The translations under genes were made by a program, and so were the position numbers. From Gammaproteobacteria bacterium (lineage in GTDB: Bacteria; Pseudomonadota; Gammaproteobacteria; Pseudomonadales; Azotimanducaceae), in contig JAUIED010000005.1 of NCBI GenBank assembly GCA_030428905.1, positions 1 through 64,000 of the forward strand: DNA of 64,000 nucleotides, given 5' to 3'. The notes under the pieces are model-generated. The model was not told where the DNA came from, made no database searches, and worked only from the letters and a program-made list of their open reading frames with translations. Below are positions 6,940 to 14,754 of this stretch, piece after piece (positions within the stretch are counted from its first letter, which is position 1; the number at the start of each line of letters is the position of its first letter).

Positions 6940-8769
6940 ATGAGAATTCTGCTGCTGCTGTGTGCCGCTTTCGTTGCTGCCGCGTGCTCGGAAAGCCCGC
7001 AATCGCCGCCGGATAAGGCGCCGGAGCCGGTGGCCTTCGACCCGCAGGCGGCGTTCGACAGCCACTGCGCCCATTGCCACGATGGCAGCGTGCCGAAGGC
7101 CCCTCACCTGGTGAAGTTTCAGATTATCGGCGCGCGCGCCATTGCCGAGGCGATGGAAACGGGCGTCATGCGCGAACAGGCGAGCATGCTCTCGGTAGCG
7201 GAACGCCAGCAGCTTGCTGCCCACCTCGGCGGTGTGGAAGTCGCCGCCCGCCCGGTGCTGCGGTGTGAAGCCACGAGCCTGCCGCGTGCCGAGCCGTCCT
7301 TGCGTGGCTGGAGCATGGCCGATGAAGGCACCCGTTTCATTCCCGCAGACGTAGCGGCGCTCGAAGCGGCGGAGGTGCCGAACCTGCAGCTCAAGTGGGC
7401 ATTTGCCTATCCCGGAGCCTCCAGAGCCCGCAGCCAACCGGTTCCCTATGGCGAGGCGCTGCTCGTGGGCAGCCAGTCTGGCGTCGTGTATGCGCTCAGC
7501 CTGGCAGATGGCTGCGCGGTGTGGACGTTTGAGGCAGATGCCGAGGTGCGCAGCGCCCTGGCGGTCAGCCGCGACGGCACACGCGCGTACTTCGGTGATA
7601 TCCGCGGCACGGTGTATGCCATCGACCCGACGAATGGAACCCAGGTGTGGCGTGCGCGCGCGGATGATCACCCGGACGTTACCCTCACCGGCTCGCTGCG
7701 CCTGCATGAGGACACCGTGTACGTACCTTTGTCATCGAGCGAGTGGGCGACGGCGGCAGACCCGAGCTACGGTTGCTGCACGTTCCGGGGTGGCGTTGCG
7801 GCTTTTGCTGCGGAAGATGGCGCGCACCTCTGGACGACCTACTCGATTGCCGATGCACCGCAACCGCGGGGTGAGCGCAATGACATGGGCGTCGAGCTTC
7901 ACCATCCGGCCGGCGCGCCGGTGTGGAACATGCCCACCCTGGATACCAGCCGCGGCCAGATCTACGTCGGCACGGGGGAGGCGTATACCTCGCCTGCCGC
8001 GGACACCAGCGATGCGGTACTTGCCATCGATGCCCGCACGGGCGAGCGTCGTTGGGCCTACCAGTCCATCCCCGGTGACGCCTGGAACATGGCCTGCTTT
8101 ATCGGCGGCGGCCCCAACTGCCCGGTGGAAGACGGACCGGATCTGGACATCGGCGCGCCTCCGATGCTGTTGCGGGGCAGCGAGCGGGATCTGGTGGTGG
8201 CGGGGCAGAAGTCCGGCCACGTGTTTGCCCTCAATCCCGATACCGGCAGCCTGGTGTGGCGGGTGAAGATCGGTCGCGGTGGCTTCGCTGGCGGCGTGCA
8301 CTGGGGCATGGCGACCGACGGGCAACGCATCTACGCGCCCAATGCAGACACGGTGTTCACCGGCCGCTTCACCGGCGAGCGTAAACCGGGCCTCTTCGCG
8401 CTTGATCCGGCCGATGGCCGCACGCTGTGGTTTGCGCCGGCGCCGGACGCGTGCGCGGAGGCGGATAAGCCTGCCTGTGATCCCGGCTTCTCGGCGGCGG
8501 TTACTGCGATTCCCGGCGTGGTGTTCGCCGGCGCTTTCGATGGCCACCTGCGTGCCTATGACTCCGCCAGCGGCGCGCTGTTGTGGGACTTCGACACCAA
8601 CCGCGCGTTCGACTCCGTTTCCGGCGACGTGGCCCGCGGCGGCAGCATCGAGTCCGACGGCCCCGTGGTGTATCGAGGCCACGTGGCGGTGAACTCGGGC
8701 TACCTGTTCGGCGACCGGATGCCGGGGAATGCGCTTCTGGTGTTCACTTCGGAAGAGCAAACACCATGA
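6940..8769 (+). CDS. PQQ-dependent quinohemoprotein, polyvinyl-alcohol-dehydrogenase-like lipoprotein
   Basis: This protein of about 609 residues starts with a lipoprotein signal (lipobox AAAC, Cys16). A short cytochrome c domain follows with CAHCH (residues 43-47) and a downstream Met (VMREQASM) as likely axial ligand. Next comes an eight-bladed PQQ propeller with tryptophan-docking repeats such as WTFEADAEVRSALAV and DARTGERRWAYQS. The vicinal Cys pair in YGCCTF is a PQQ-pocket feature of the family. The domain order matches cytochrome-fused polyvinyl-alcohol dehydrogenases, which oxidise secondary alcohols in the periplasm and pass electrons to heme. The ATG is preferred over a GTG one codon earlier because GAGGAGGGG ends 7 bases before it. 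Its 3' end overlaps the convergent PQQ gene by 26 bases. Confidence 0.88.
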   Translation: MRILLLLCAAFVAAACSESPQSPPDKAPEPVAFDPQAAFDSHCAHCHDGSVPKAPHLVKFQIIGARAIAEAMETGVMREQASMLSVAERQQLAAHLGGVEVAARPVLRCEATSLPRAEPSLRGWSMADEGTRFIPADVAALEAAEVPNLQLKWAFAYPGASRARSQPVPYGEALLVGSQSGVVYALSLADGCAVWTFEADAEVRSALAVSRDGTRAYFGDIRGTVYAIDPTNGTQVWRARADDHPDVTLTGSLRLHEDTVYVPLSSSEWATAADPSYGCCTFRGGVAAFAAEDGAHLWTTYSIADAPQPRGERNDMGVELHHPAGAPVWNMPTLDTSRGQIYVGTGEAYTSPAADTSDAVLAIDARTGERRWAYQSIPGDAWNMACFIGGGPNCPVEDGPDLDIGAPPMLLRGSERDLVVAGQKSGHVFALNPDTGSLVWRVKIGRGGFAGGVHWGMATDGQRIYAPNADTVFTGRFTGERKPGLFALDPADGRTLWFAPAPDACAEADKPACDPGFSAAVTAIPGVVFAGAFDGHLRAYDSASGALLWDFDTNRAFDSVSGDVARGGSIESDGPVVYRGHVAVNSGYLFGDRMPGNALLVFTSEEQTP

Positions 8770-10666
8770 GGTGATCGCTCGAGGGCAGCGGCGAGGTGAA
8801 GTGGCCGCCCGCGGCGATGGCCACATACTGGCGGCCCTCGTGCACATACGTCATCGGTACGGCGTTGCCGGTTGCAGGTAGCTCCTCTTCCCACAGCACG
8901 GTGCCATCGTTGATATCGAAGGCGCGAATGTAGCCGTCGGATGTGGCCGCGATGAACACCAGCCCGCCGGCGGTAACGATCGGCCCGCCGGCATCGAGGC
9001 CGCTCTTCACGAACAGTGGCACCGGCCACGGCGCCAGGTGTTTGAGCGTGCCGAGGGGCACACGCCAGAGAATGTCCCCGGAGGCCAGGTCCACGGCGTC
9101 CAGAGTTGTCCATGGTGGTGCCGTGCACGGCGCGCCCAGCGGTGATAGGAGTGGCTGCATCACCGCACAATAGGGCGAGCCGTCCTGAGGAAATGCTGCG
9201 CCTTTCGGGCAGTCCTCGCGCTTGAGCAGCTTGATCTCTATCGGTGTGTGCTTGGTATTGGTAATCATCACCTGGCGCGTGGGGTCCACCGCCGGCGCGC
9301 CCCAGTTGTTGCCGCCGAGGTTGGAGGGGTAAAACACCGTGCCCTGCATGCTGGGCGGTGTGTAAATCGGCCCCGTGACCAGGTTTTCGAGTTGCTCCCG
9401 GCAGCGACCTTCGTCCCAGAAGGTAAATCCCCAGGCATCATCCGGCGTGATACCGAGCGCATGCAGCGGCGCTGGTTTGGTGGGGAACGGCTGTGTTGCG
9501 CTCAGGTACTCCCCAGGCACAGCACCCGCTTGCGGCACGGGCCGTTCCTCCACGGGGTGCAGCGGTTTGCCGGTTTCGAGGTCAAGCACGAACGTCAGCC
9601 CCATCTTCGTTACCTGCACCACAGCAGGTCGGGTCACGCCCTCGATGGTGAGGTCCGCAAGCGTCGGTTGCGCCGGCACGTCGTAGTCCCAGATGTCGTG
9701 ATGCACGGTCTGGTAGTGCCAGGCTACCGTGCCGTCGGCTGCGTTGAGTGCCACCACCGAACTCGAGTAGTAATCCTGCTCGCCGTTGCGATCGCCGCCG
9801 TAGTAGTCGGGCGATGAGTTGCCGGTGGGCAGGATGACGAGGCCGCGCGCTTCGTCTACGGATATGGTGGACCACACGTTGGTCGTGGCGGGCGTGAAGC
9901 GACCCTGGGCATCCTGCTGCGGCTGATCCGGATGCACCGGGTTCCAGCTCCATGCCAGATTGCCGGTGCGCACGTCGTAGGCGCGCACCACGCCGGCGGG
10001 GATATCGTTGCGGATGCTGTCGGTGACATAGGCGCCGGTCACCACCAGATTGCCGATGATTGCCGGCGCGCTCGTCACGCCGTACTCATTGCCCTTGTGT
10101 TGCGTGAGTCCGTCTGTCAGATCCACCTCGCCGTTGCTGCCGAAGTCGGCACACCGTGTGCCGCTGGCGCCGTCGAGCGCAATCAGGCGGGCGTCGAGCG
10201 TCGCCAGCAGTATACGATGCTCGCATGCGCCACCTTGTGGCTGGCTCGTGCGCCAGCTGCTCACGCCGCGGCAGTTGCTCAAACCTTCTTGGGACATGTC
10301 AACCCGGGGATCGAACACCCAGTGCTCTGCGCCGGTACCCGGGTCGAGGGCAAACACGCGGTTGTATGGCGTGCAGTAATACATGCGCCCTTCGGTGACG
10401 ATCGGCGTGCCGACAAACGACGTGGGACGATTGCCCTGCAGTTCCTCGGATACGGTCTCAGCCAGCGACTGCGTGCCGCCCTTGAAATCGCCGGAACGAT
10501 GCACCCACGCCACTTCGAGGTTGTGCACATTCTCTCGATGGATCTGGGCCGCGGTGGAGTAGTGGCCGCCGCCGGGGCCGCCGCCGTAGGCCGGCCATTC
10601 GATGTTCTCGGCGGCCTGCATCGTGCCGCAAGCTGCGCACAGCGCTGCTGCCAGAAACTTGCGCAT
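8744..10666 (-). CDS. PQQ-dependent dehydrogenase, glucose/quinate-dehydrogenase-like, periplasmic
   Basis: This 640-residue protein has a signal peptide (residues 1-18) and a full PQQ propeller. The motif HHDIWDYDVPAQPTL and the N-terminal WPAYGGGPGGGHYS are diagnostic of the membrane glucose dehydrogenase/quinate dehydrogenase branch. It lacks the five-helix N-terminal membrane anchor of Gcd, so it should be soluble in the periplasm. No heme motif (CxxCH) is visible, so electrons must go to a separate acceptor. Typical substrates are sugars, polyols or cyclic alcohols. It is divergent from an NTF2-like lipoprotein gene (75 bases between starts) and its 3' end overlaps the quinohemoprotein gene. 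Confidence 0.87.
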   Translation of the reverse strand: MRKFLAAALCAACGTMQAAENIEWPAYGGGPGGGHYSTAAQIHRENVHNLEVAWVHRSGDFKGGTQSLAETVSEELQGNRPTSFVGTPIVTEGRMYYCTPYNRVFALDPGTGAEHWVFDPRVDMSQEGLSNCRGVSSWRTSQPQGGACEHRILLATLDARLIALDGASGTRCADFGSNGEVDLTDGLTQHKGNEYGVTSAPAIIGNLVVTGAYVTDSIRNDIPAGVVRAYDVRTGNLAWSWNPVHPDQPQQDAQGRFTPATTNVWSTISVDEARGLVILPTGNSSPDYYGGDRNGEQDYYSSSVVALNAADGTVAWHYQTVHHDIWDYDVPAQPTLADLTIEGVTRPAVVQVTKMGLTFVLDLETGKPLHPVEERPVPQAGAVPGEYLSATQPFPTKPAPLHALGITPDDAWGFTFWDEGRCREQLENLVTGPIYTPPSMQGTVFYPSNLGGNNWGAPAVDPTRQVMITNTKHTPIEIKLLKREDCPKGAAFPQDGSPYCAVMQPLLSPLGAPCTAPPWTTLDAVDLASGDILWRVPLGTLKHLAPWPVPLFVKSGLDAGGPIVTAGGLVFIAATSDGYIRAFDINDGTVLWEEELPATGNAVPMTYVHEGRQYVAIAAGGHFTSPLPSSDHLMVFALPK

Positions 10667-10741
10667 GTCTCCCCCTCAGATGTTTGCGTTTTTCCTGGGT
10701 CCGGGTCACGATGCCATGATTCTTCCGGGGAGGCGAGAACC

Positions 10742-11239
10742 ATGCGTGGCATCCATCTGGCGGTGGCCGCCGTCATTCTGCTTGTTGCGGCGAGCTGCAA
10801 AGCGCCGCGCGATGCGGCGGCGGACCGTACGGAGATCGAGGGCCTGTACGCGACCTGGCGCGAGGCGGTTGAAGGGTCGAACATAGATGGCTACGTGGCG
10901 CTGCTCCACCCGGACGTGCGGTTGTTGCCGCCGGGCGCGCCCGCCATCGAAAGCGCTGCCAGCTATGCGGAGTTTCTCGGCCCGGTCTTCGCCACAGCCA
11001 CCTACCGCATCGATGTGCTGCGCATGCCGGTGGTGGATGTTCGGGGCGACACTGCCGTGGCGGAGTACGACTACACCATTCACCTGGACCTCAAGAATCC
11101 AGACGTCGGCGTGACCGAACCTGGTGCGCTCACAGCGTCCAGCACCACTGCCCGCTACTTCGACGTGCTGCTGCGCGGGGATGACGGGTGGCGCGTGTGG
11201 CGCCACAGCTGGCAGACCTACGAGCCCGACGCACCTTAG
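10742..11239 (+). CDS. NTF2/SnoaL-like (DUF4440-type) lipoprotein
   Basis: This 165-residue protein has a lipoprotein signal (LLVAASC). Its domain opens with IEGLYATWREAVEGSNIDGYVALLHPDVRLLPPG, the typical start of DUF4440/SnoaL folds, and ends with the usual strand pair GWRVWRHSWQ. It was located at the end of a longer open frame whose upstream part is antisense to the PQQ gene; the ATG at 10742 follows GGGGAGG by about 8 bases and gives a clean signal peptide. It is probably anchored in the outer or inner membrane on the periplasmic side. The MFS gene begins at or inside its 3' end, implying co-transcription. Confidence 0.75.
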   Translation: MRGIHLAVAAVILLVAASCKAPRDAAADRTEIEGLYATWREAVEGSNIDGYVALLHPDVRLLPPGAPAIESAASYAEFLGPVFATATYRIDVLRMPVVDVRGDTAVAEYDYTIHLDLKNPDVGVTEPGALTASSTTARYFDVLLRGDDGWRVWRHSWQTYEPDAP

Positions 11240-11247
11240 CCAAACAC

Positions 11248-12570
11248 GTGGCGTCACCCAAACCAGCGCCGGCCTGGCCGTCCGCGGCCGCGGGGTGGTA
11301 TGCCACCATCGTGCTGCTCATCGCCTACACGTTCTCCTTTGTCGATCGGCAGGTGTTGAACCTGCTGGTGGAGCCGATCCGTTCAGACCTGCAGTTGAGC
11401 GACACACAGATCAGCTTTCTGCAGGGGCTTGCCTTCGTAGTCCCCTACGTGCTCATGAGTGTGCCCGTCGGCCGGCTTGTCGATCGCTTCAATCGCTTGT
11501 GGGTGCTGCTTGGCGGCGTGCTGGTGTGGAGTGTCACCACCTTTGCCTGCGGTCTGAGCCGCAGCTACGAGCAGCTCCTGGCCGCACGTATGGGCGTGGG
11601 TGCGGGTGAGGCGTCGGTAACGCCGGCTTCGTGGTCGCTGCTGGCGGACTACTTCCCGCCGGACCGGCTCGCCCGCCCGGTGAGCGTGTTTCTCATGGGC
11701 CCCTACATTGGCGCCGGCATTGCCATGATCGCGGGTGCCGAGGTCATCGCCTGGACCCAGGGCGCTACACACGTGGACATGCCTGTGCTCGGCTCCGTCG
11801 CTACCTGGCAGTTCACTTTCATGGCGGTGGCGATCCCGGGCCTGCTCATCGCGCTGTTGCTGCTCACCCTCAAGCAGCCGCCGCGGCAGGGTGTGACCGT
11901 GGAGGATGTAGAGGTGCCAAGCTGGCGCGCCGTGTTTGCGTTCCTGCGAGATCACGCGCGTATCTATCTCGCCATCCTGCTGGGCGTACCCTGCATCGTG
12001 GTGGTGCTCTACGGTTTGCAGGGCTGGACGCCCACTATCCTCGTCCGTGTGTACGGTTGGGATCTGGCCGAAGCTGGGCGTGTGTACGGACTTGTTGCCC
12101 TGGTGTGCGGATCAGCAGGTGTGCTCACGGGGCCCGTTGTTGGCCGCTTTCTCGAGGGGCGGGGATATGCTGACTACCCCCTGCGTCTGGGCTGCATCGC
12201 GGCAGTAGGCGTGGTGGCAAGCATCGCCTGGCTACCCCTGCAGAGCACCGGGGGCGGTGCGCTGGTAGTCATCGGTGCGGCCAGCTTTTTCGTTACGCTG
12301 CCGCTGGCGCTGATGACTTTTGCGGTGCAGACGGTGACGCCGAGCGCCATGCGCGGCGTGCTGGCGGGGCTCTATGTTGTTGCCACCAACGTCATCGGCC
12401 TCGGCTTCGGCCCGACGCTGGTGGCGAGCACCACGGACTATGTGTTCGCGGATCCTGCCCGCGTGGCGGATTCGCTTGCGCTCGTGTCTGCGCTGGTGGC
12501 GCCGCTGTCGGCGGTGTTGCTCGGTAGCGGGCTGAGTGCGTACCGGGCACGCATCTCAGCGCCAGCCTGA
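11248..12570 (+). CDS. MFS transporter, spinster-like
   Basis: This protein of about 440 residues has 12 predicted membrane segments. The N-terminal motif YTFSFVDRQVLNLLVEPIR with LQLSDTQISFLQG is typical of spinster-like MFS carriers common beside catabolic genes in proteobacteria; the loop 2-3 motif GRLVDRFNR matches the MFS signature. It probably moves a small organic acid or the product of the surrounding PQQ oxidations across the inner membrane. The GTG at 11248 gives the shortest cytosolic N-terminus; a GTG at 11188, overlapping the upstream gene by 52 bases, is possible. Neither has a strong ribosome site, so translation may depend on coupling to the lipoprotein gene. Confidence 0.85.
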   Translation: MASPKPAPAWPSAAAGWYATIVLLIAYTFSFVDRQVLNLLVEPIRSDLQLSDTQISFLQGLAFVVPYVLMSVPVGRLVDRFNRLWVLLGGVLVWSVTTFACGLSRSYEQLLAARMGVGAGEASVTPASWSLLADYFPPDRLARPVSVFLMGPYIGAGIAMIAGAEVIAWTQGATHVDMPVLGSVATWQFTFMAVAIPGLLIALLLLTLKQPPRQGVTVEDVEVPSWRAVFAFLRDHARIYLAILLGVPCIVVVLYGLQGWTPTILVRVYGWDLAEAGRVYGLVALVCGSAGVLTGPVVGRFLEGRGYADYPLRLGCIAAVGVVASIAWLPLQSTGGGALVVIGAASFFVTLPLALMTFAVQTVTPSAMRGVLAGLYVVATNVIGLGFGPTLVASTTDYVFADPARVADSLALVSALVAPLSAVLLGSGLSAYRARISAPA

Positions 12571-12618
12571 AAGAAACAGCTCACGGGTGCAGGATCAGAA
12601 GGATTGCTCATCACACGA

Positions 12619-12631
12619 GCTGTACTACAGC
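12619..12631. promoter_or_regulatory. Short inverted repeat upstream of vapB-like antitoxin gene
   Basis: GCTGT-ACT-ACAGC is a 5-bp inverted repeat, 72 bases before the antitoxin ATG. It is followed by TTGCGT (12645-12650) and TATCCT (12667-12672), a weak -35/-10 pair with 16-base spacing. Toxin-antitoxin operons are usually autorepressed at such sites. The match is weak and could be chance. The rest of the 12571-12702 interval shows nothing else. Confidence 0.28.
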
Positions 12632-12702
12632 CTCTCTATGAACATTGCGTGCATTGTTCGTTCTGCTATCCTTACCAATCACGTTTTGTAAGGAAGTTGC
12701 TG

Positions 12703-12921
12703 ATGGCTGAGGCGGCGGTCACAAGCAAAGGGCAGATCACCATTCCTGTGGAGATTCGCAGAGCGATGGGGCTGCAATCCCATGACCGTGTCGTGTTTAC
12801 GATACTTCCTAACGGGACTACGGTGATGCGGGCGAAGACCAGATCCGTTAAAGAAGTGGCTGGGAGCCTGAAGCGCCGCGCGAAGCGGCGAGTACCCACC
12901 GACAAACTTGGTTTCCATTGA
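12703..12921 (+). CDS. AbrB/SpoVT-fold antitoxin (VapB-like)
   Basis: This 72-residue protein contains the AbrB/MazE swapped-hairpin motif VTSKGQITIPVEIRRAMGL (residues 5-23), the DNA-binding end of many type II antitoxins. The C-terminal tail is basic and would wrap the toxin. The ATG is chosen because AAGGAAG lies 6-12 bases upstream; an earlier ATG-like start adds a Cys/Tyr-rich stretch without family similarity. It should bind the downstream PIN toxin and repress its own promoter. Base composition of this pair is visibly less GC-rich than the neighbouring PQQ genes, consistent with transfer. Confidence 0.85.
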   Translation: MAEAAVTSKGQITIPVEIRRAMGLQSHDRVVFTILPNGTTVMRAKTRSVKEVAGSLKRRAKRRVPTDKLGFH

Positions 12922-12927
12922 CTGTAG

Positions 12928-13344
12928 ATGGCAACGGTTGATACGAACGTTCTTGTTCGAGTTCTCACCGAAGATGACAAGGCTCAGGCTGATGCAGCCG
13001 TCACTCGCCTCATGCAGGAGGCGGACTCTGGTGCGTTGGTCTTTGTGCCGTTGACAGTGACGATTGAGCTTGAATGGGTGCTGCGCACTCAGTATCAGTT
13101 CAGCAGGTCAGAGATCGTCAGAGCATTGGTCAGCCTCCTGGAAACCGAAGAACTGGAGTTTCAAGATGAGGCGTCGGTGGAATTGGCGCTGCACCTGTTT
13201 GATGAATCATCAGTTGAGTTTGCTGACTGTCTTCACGCCAGCGTCGGAACAATGGCTGGTAGAGGACTATTGCTTACATTCGACCGTAAGGCGTCGAAAC
13301 TGTCTGATGCCGAGATGATCGGCGGCGGTCCGAAGCGCGCATAG
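12928..13344 (+). CDS. vapC: PIN-domain toxin (VapC-like)
   Basis: This 138-residue PIN-domain ribonuclease has the expected acidic quartet: Asp5 (VDTNVL), Glu47 (TIELEW), Asp100 (EFADCLH) and Asp119 (TFDRK). VapC toxins cleave specific tRNAs or rRNA using Mg or Mn. The gene follows its antitoxin by 6 bases, the standard order. All four metal-binding residues are intact, so the toxin is probably active. The pair sits between an MFS gene and a VOC gene that otherwise look like one metabolic region. Confidence 0.88.
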   Translation: MATVDTNVLVRVLTEDDKAQADAAVTRLMQEADSGALVFVPLTVTIELEWVLRTQYQFSRSEIVRALVSLLETEELEFQDEASVELALHLFDESSVEFADCLHASVGTMAGRGLLLTFDRKASKLSDAEMIGGGPKRA

Positions 13345-13389
13345 GCAGTTCTGAAGCCGGACATCGACCCGTTCGACGTTCCCAACCGG

Positions 13390-14709
13390 TCAGTTGAACA
13401 GGTTCATGAACCGCGTGAGCCACGTCATGAAAGGCATCTCCGCCAGCTCCATGATGGTGCCGTCGGGATCGTAGAACGCGATGATGCCGCCCCAGGCATC
13501 GGGCCCGGAGCAGCAGGGTGTGATCGGGCTGATCATCTCTACCCCCTGGGCGCGCAGCTGCGCCACATCCCCTTCGATGTCGCCGCTGGTAAACGCCATG
13601 CGGTGAATGCCGAGGTGGTTGATCGGGATGGGATAGGGTGGCGTGGCGTCGTACGGCTGGAGCCACTCCACCAACTCGATCTGCGAGCCGTCTTCCCGGT
13701 GCGTGAGTACCGCACCCCGCACCTCAAACGGAGCGTCGAAACCCATGGCCTCGGCTACTGCCAGCGACTCCGTTGCAGCCATACCTGCACTTCGCTCGTA
13801 GCCGAACATACGGTACCAGCTCAGGGATCGCTGCAGATCGCTGACGTTGATGACAACCGCACCTACACGATGCAGATGGGTGGGGGCATCGTCGTCCACC
13901 TCGCCTTCCACCTCGCGCAGCTCGTAGAAGGTGCCGTCCAGGTCGGTGAGGATCGCAAACCGTGTGCCGTCGCCGCGCGCTACGGGGGCTGACAGAAAAC
14001 GTACGCCTTTGCTGGTGAGCGTCTGGTAGTCCGCGTCGAGATTGGCGGTTTCGAACACCGCCCGCGCCATGCCCAGGCGGTTGAGCGCGGGATAGGGCGG
14101 GTCGTCGTTGCGCGGAATGGTGAACTCGATGAGATCGATCACCCCGCGGTTGAAGCCGAGGCCGATCAGCTCGCCGTGCAGCAAGTAACCGCCGGGTTCG
14201 CCGCCTTGGGAGCCGTCGTACTCCGTTGGCTCCTCGATGCCGATGGCCTTCGCCATTGCCACCGTGTTGGCATCTGGAAAGCCAGACAGCGTATCGAATC
14301 CGAGCATGCCGTAGAACGCCCTTGCAGCCTCGAAGTCGCTGACATTGGTATTGAAATGGATGCGGTTGAGCACGTCGAGATTCACCTCGGCCGTTTGCCG
14401 CACCCGAACACGCAGCGGGCCTGCGCTTTCGCCGCGTACTTCGATGGTGTTGTCGGATCGCAGCGTTACGGTGCCGGGCTGTACGACCGCGCCGTTGAGG
14501 TGCACGGAGATCCCATCGACCGTGCCTTCCAGTGCCAGCTCGCCGGTTCCGGCGGTGGCGGTAAAGGTGTGCTGCTGCGTGGTGCCGCGGCCATCGTCTG
14601 CACGCAGCAGGTAGCGCGTAAGCTCGATAGGCTCCGCGCGGACAACGGCGGACGCAACAAACAGCGTGCAAATCAGTAACGTGCGCAGAACCCGATTGGC
14701 GTCTTTCAT
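13390..14709 (-). CDS. Exported protein with two VOC (glyoxalase-fold) domains
   Basis: This 439-residue protein begins with a signal peptide (residues 8-25, cleavage near VRAEP). A beta-rich N-terminal section (26-110) resembles a small sandwich domain (LHL-type repeats such as ISVHLNGAVVQPG). Two vicinal-oxygen-chelate units follow, starting near RIHFNTNVSDFEAARAFY (about 117) and VGAVVINVSDLQRSLSWY (about 285), each with the babbab pattern and GMLGFD/RMFGYE turns. VOC folds bind a metal and act on small carbonyl, diol or antibiotic substrates; periplasmic versions are unusual. It is divergent from the heme-less PQQ enzyme gene with only 45 bases between, hinting at a shared substrate. Confidence 0.75.
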   Translation of the reverse strand: MKDANRVLRTLLICTLFVASAVVRAEPIELTRYLLRADDGRGTTQQHTFTATAGTGELALEGTVDGISVHLNGAVVQPGTVTLRSDNTIEVRGESAGPLRVRVRQTAEVNLDVLNRIHFNTNVSDFEAARAFYGMLGFDTLSGFPDANTVAMAKAIGIEEPTEYDGSQGGEPGGYLLHGELIGLGFNRGVIDLIEFTIPRNDDPPYPALNRLGMARAVFETANLDADYQTLTSKGVRFLSAPVARGDGTRFAILTDLDGTFYELREVEGEVDDDAPTHLHRVGAVVINVSDLQRSLSWYRMFGYERSAGMAATESLAVAEAMGFDAPFEVRGAVLTHREDGSQIELVEWLQPYDATPPYPIPINHLGIHRMAFTSGDIEGDVAQLRAQGVEMISPITPCCSGPDAWGGIIAFYDPDGTIMELAEMPFMTWLTRFMNLFN

Positions 14710-14754
14710 GCTCTCCTCATAGACTGGCCAGCTTTTTTGATCCTAGGACGTTAG

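Noticed and set aside
9932-10741. Long plus-strand open frame upstream of the NTF2-like lipoprotein gene
   Set aside because: It is antisense to the PQQ dehydrogenase gene, is rich in His/Arg/Ala as shadow frames are, and the signal peptide and ribosome site both point to the ATG at 10742.
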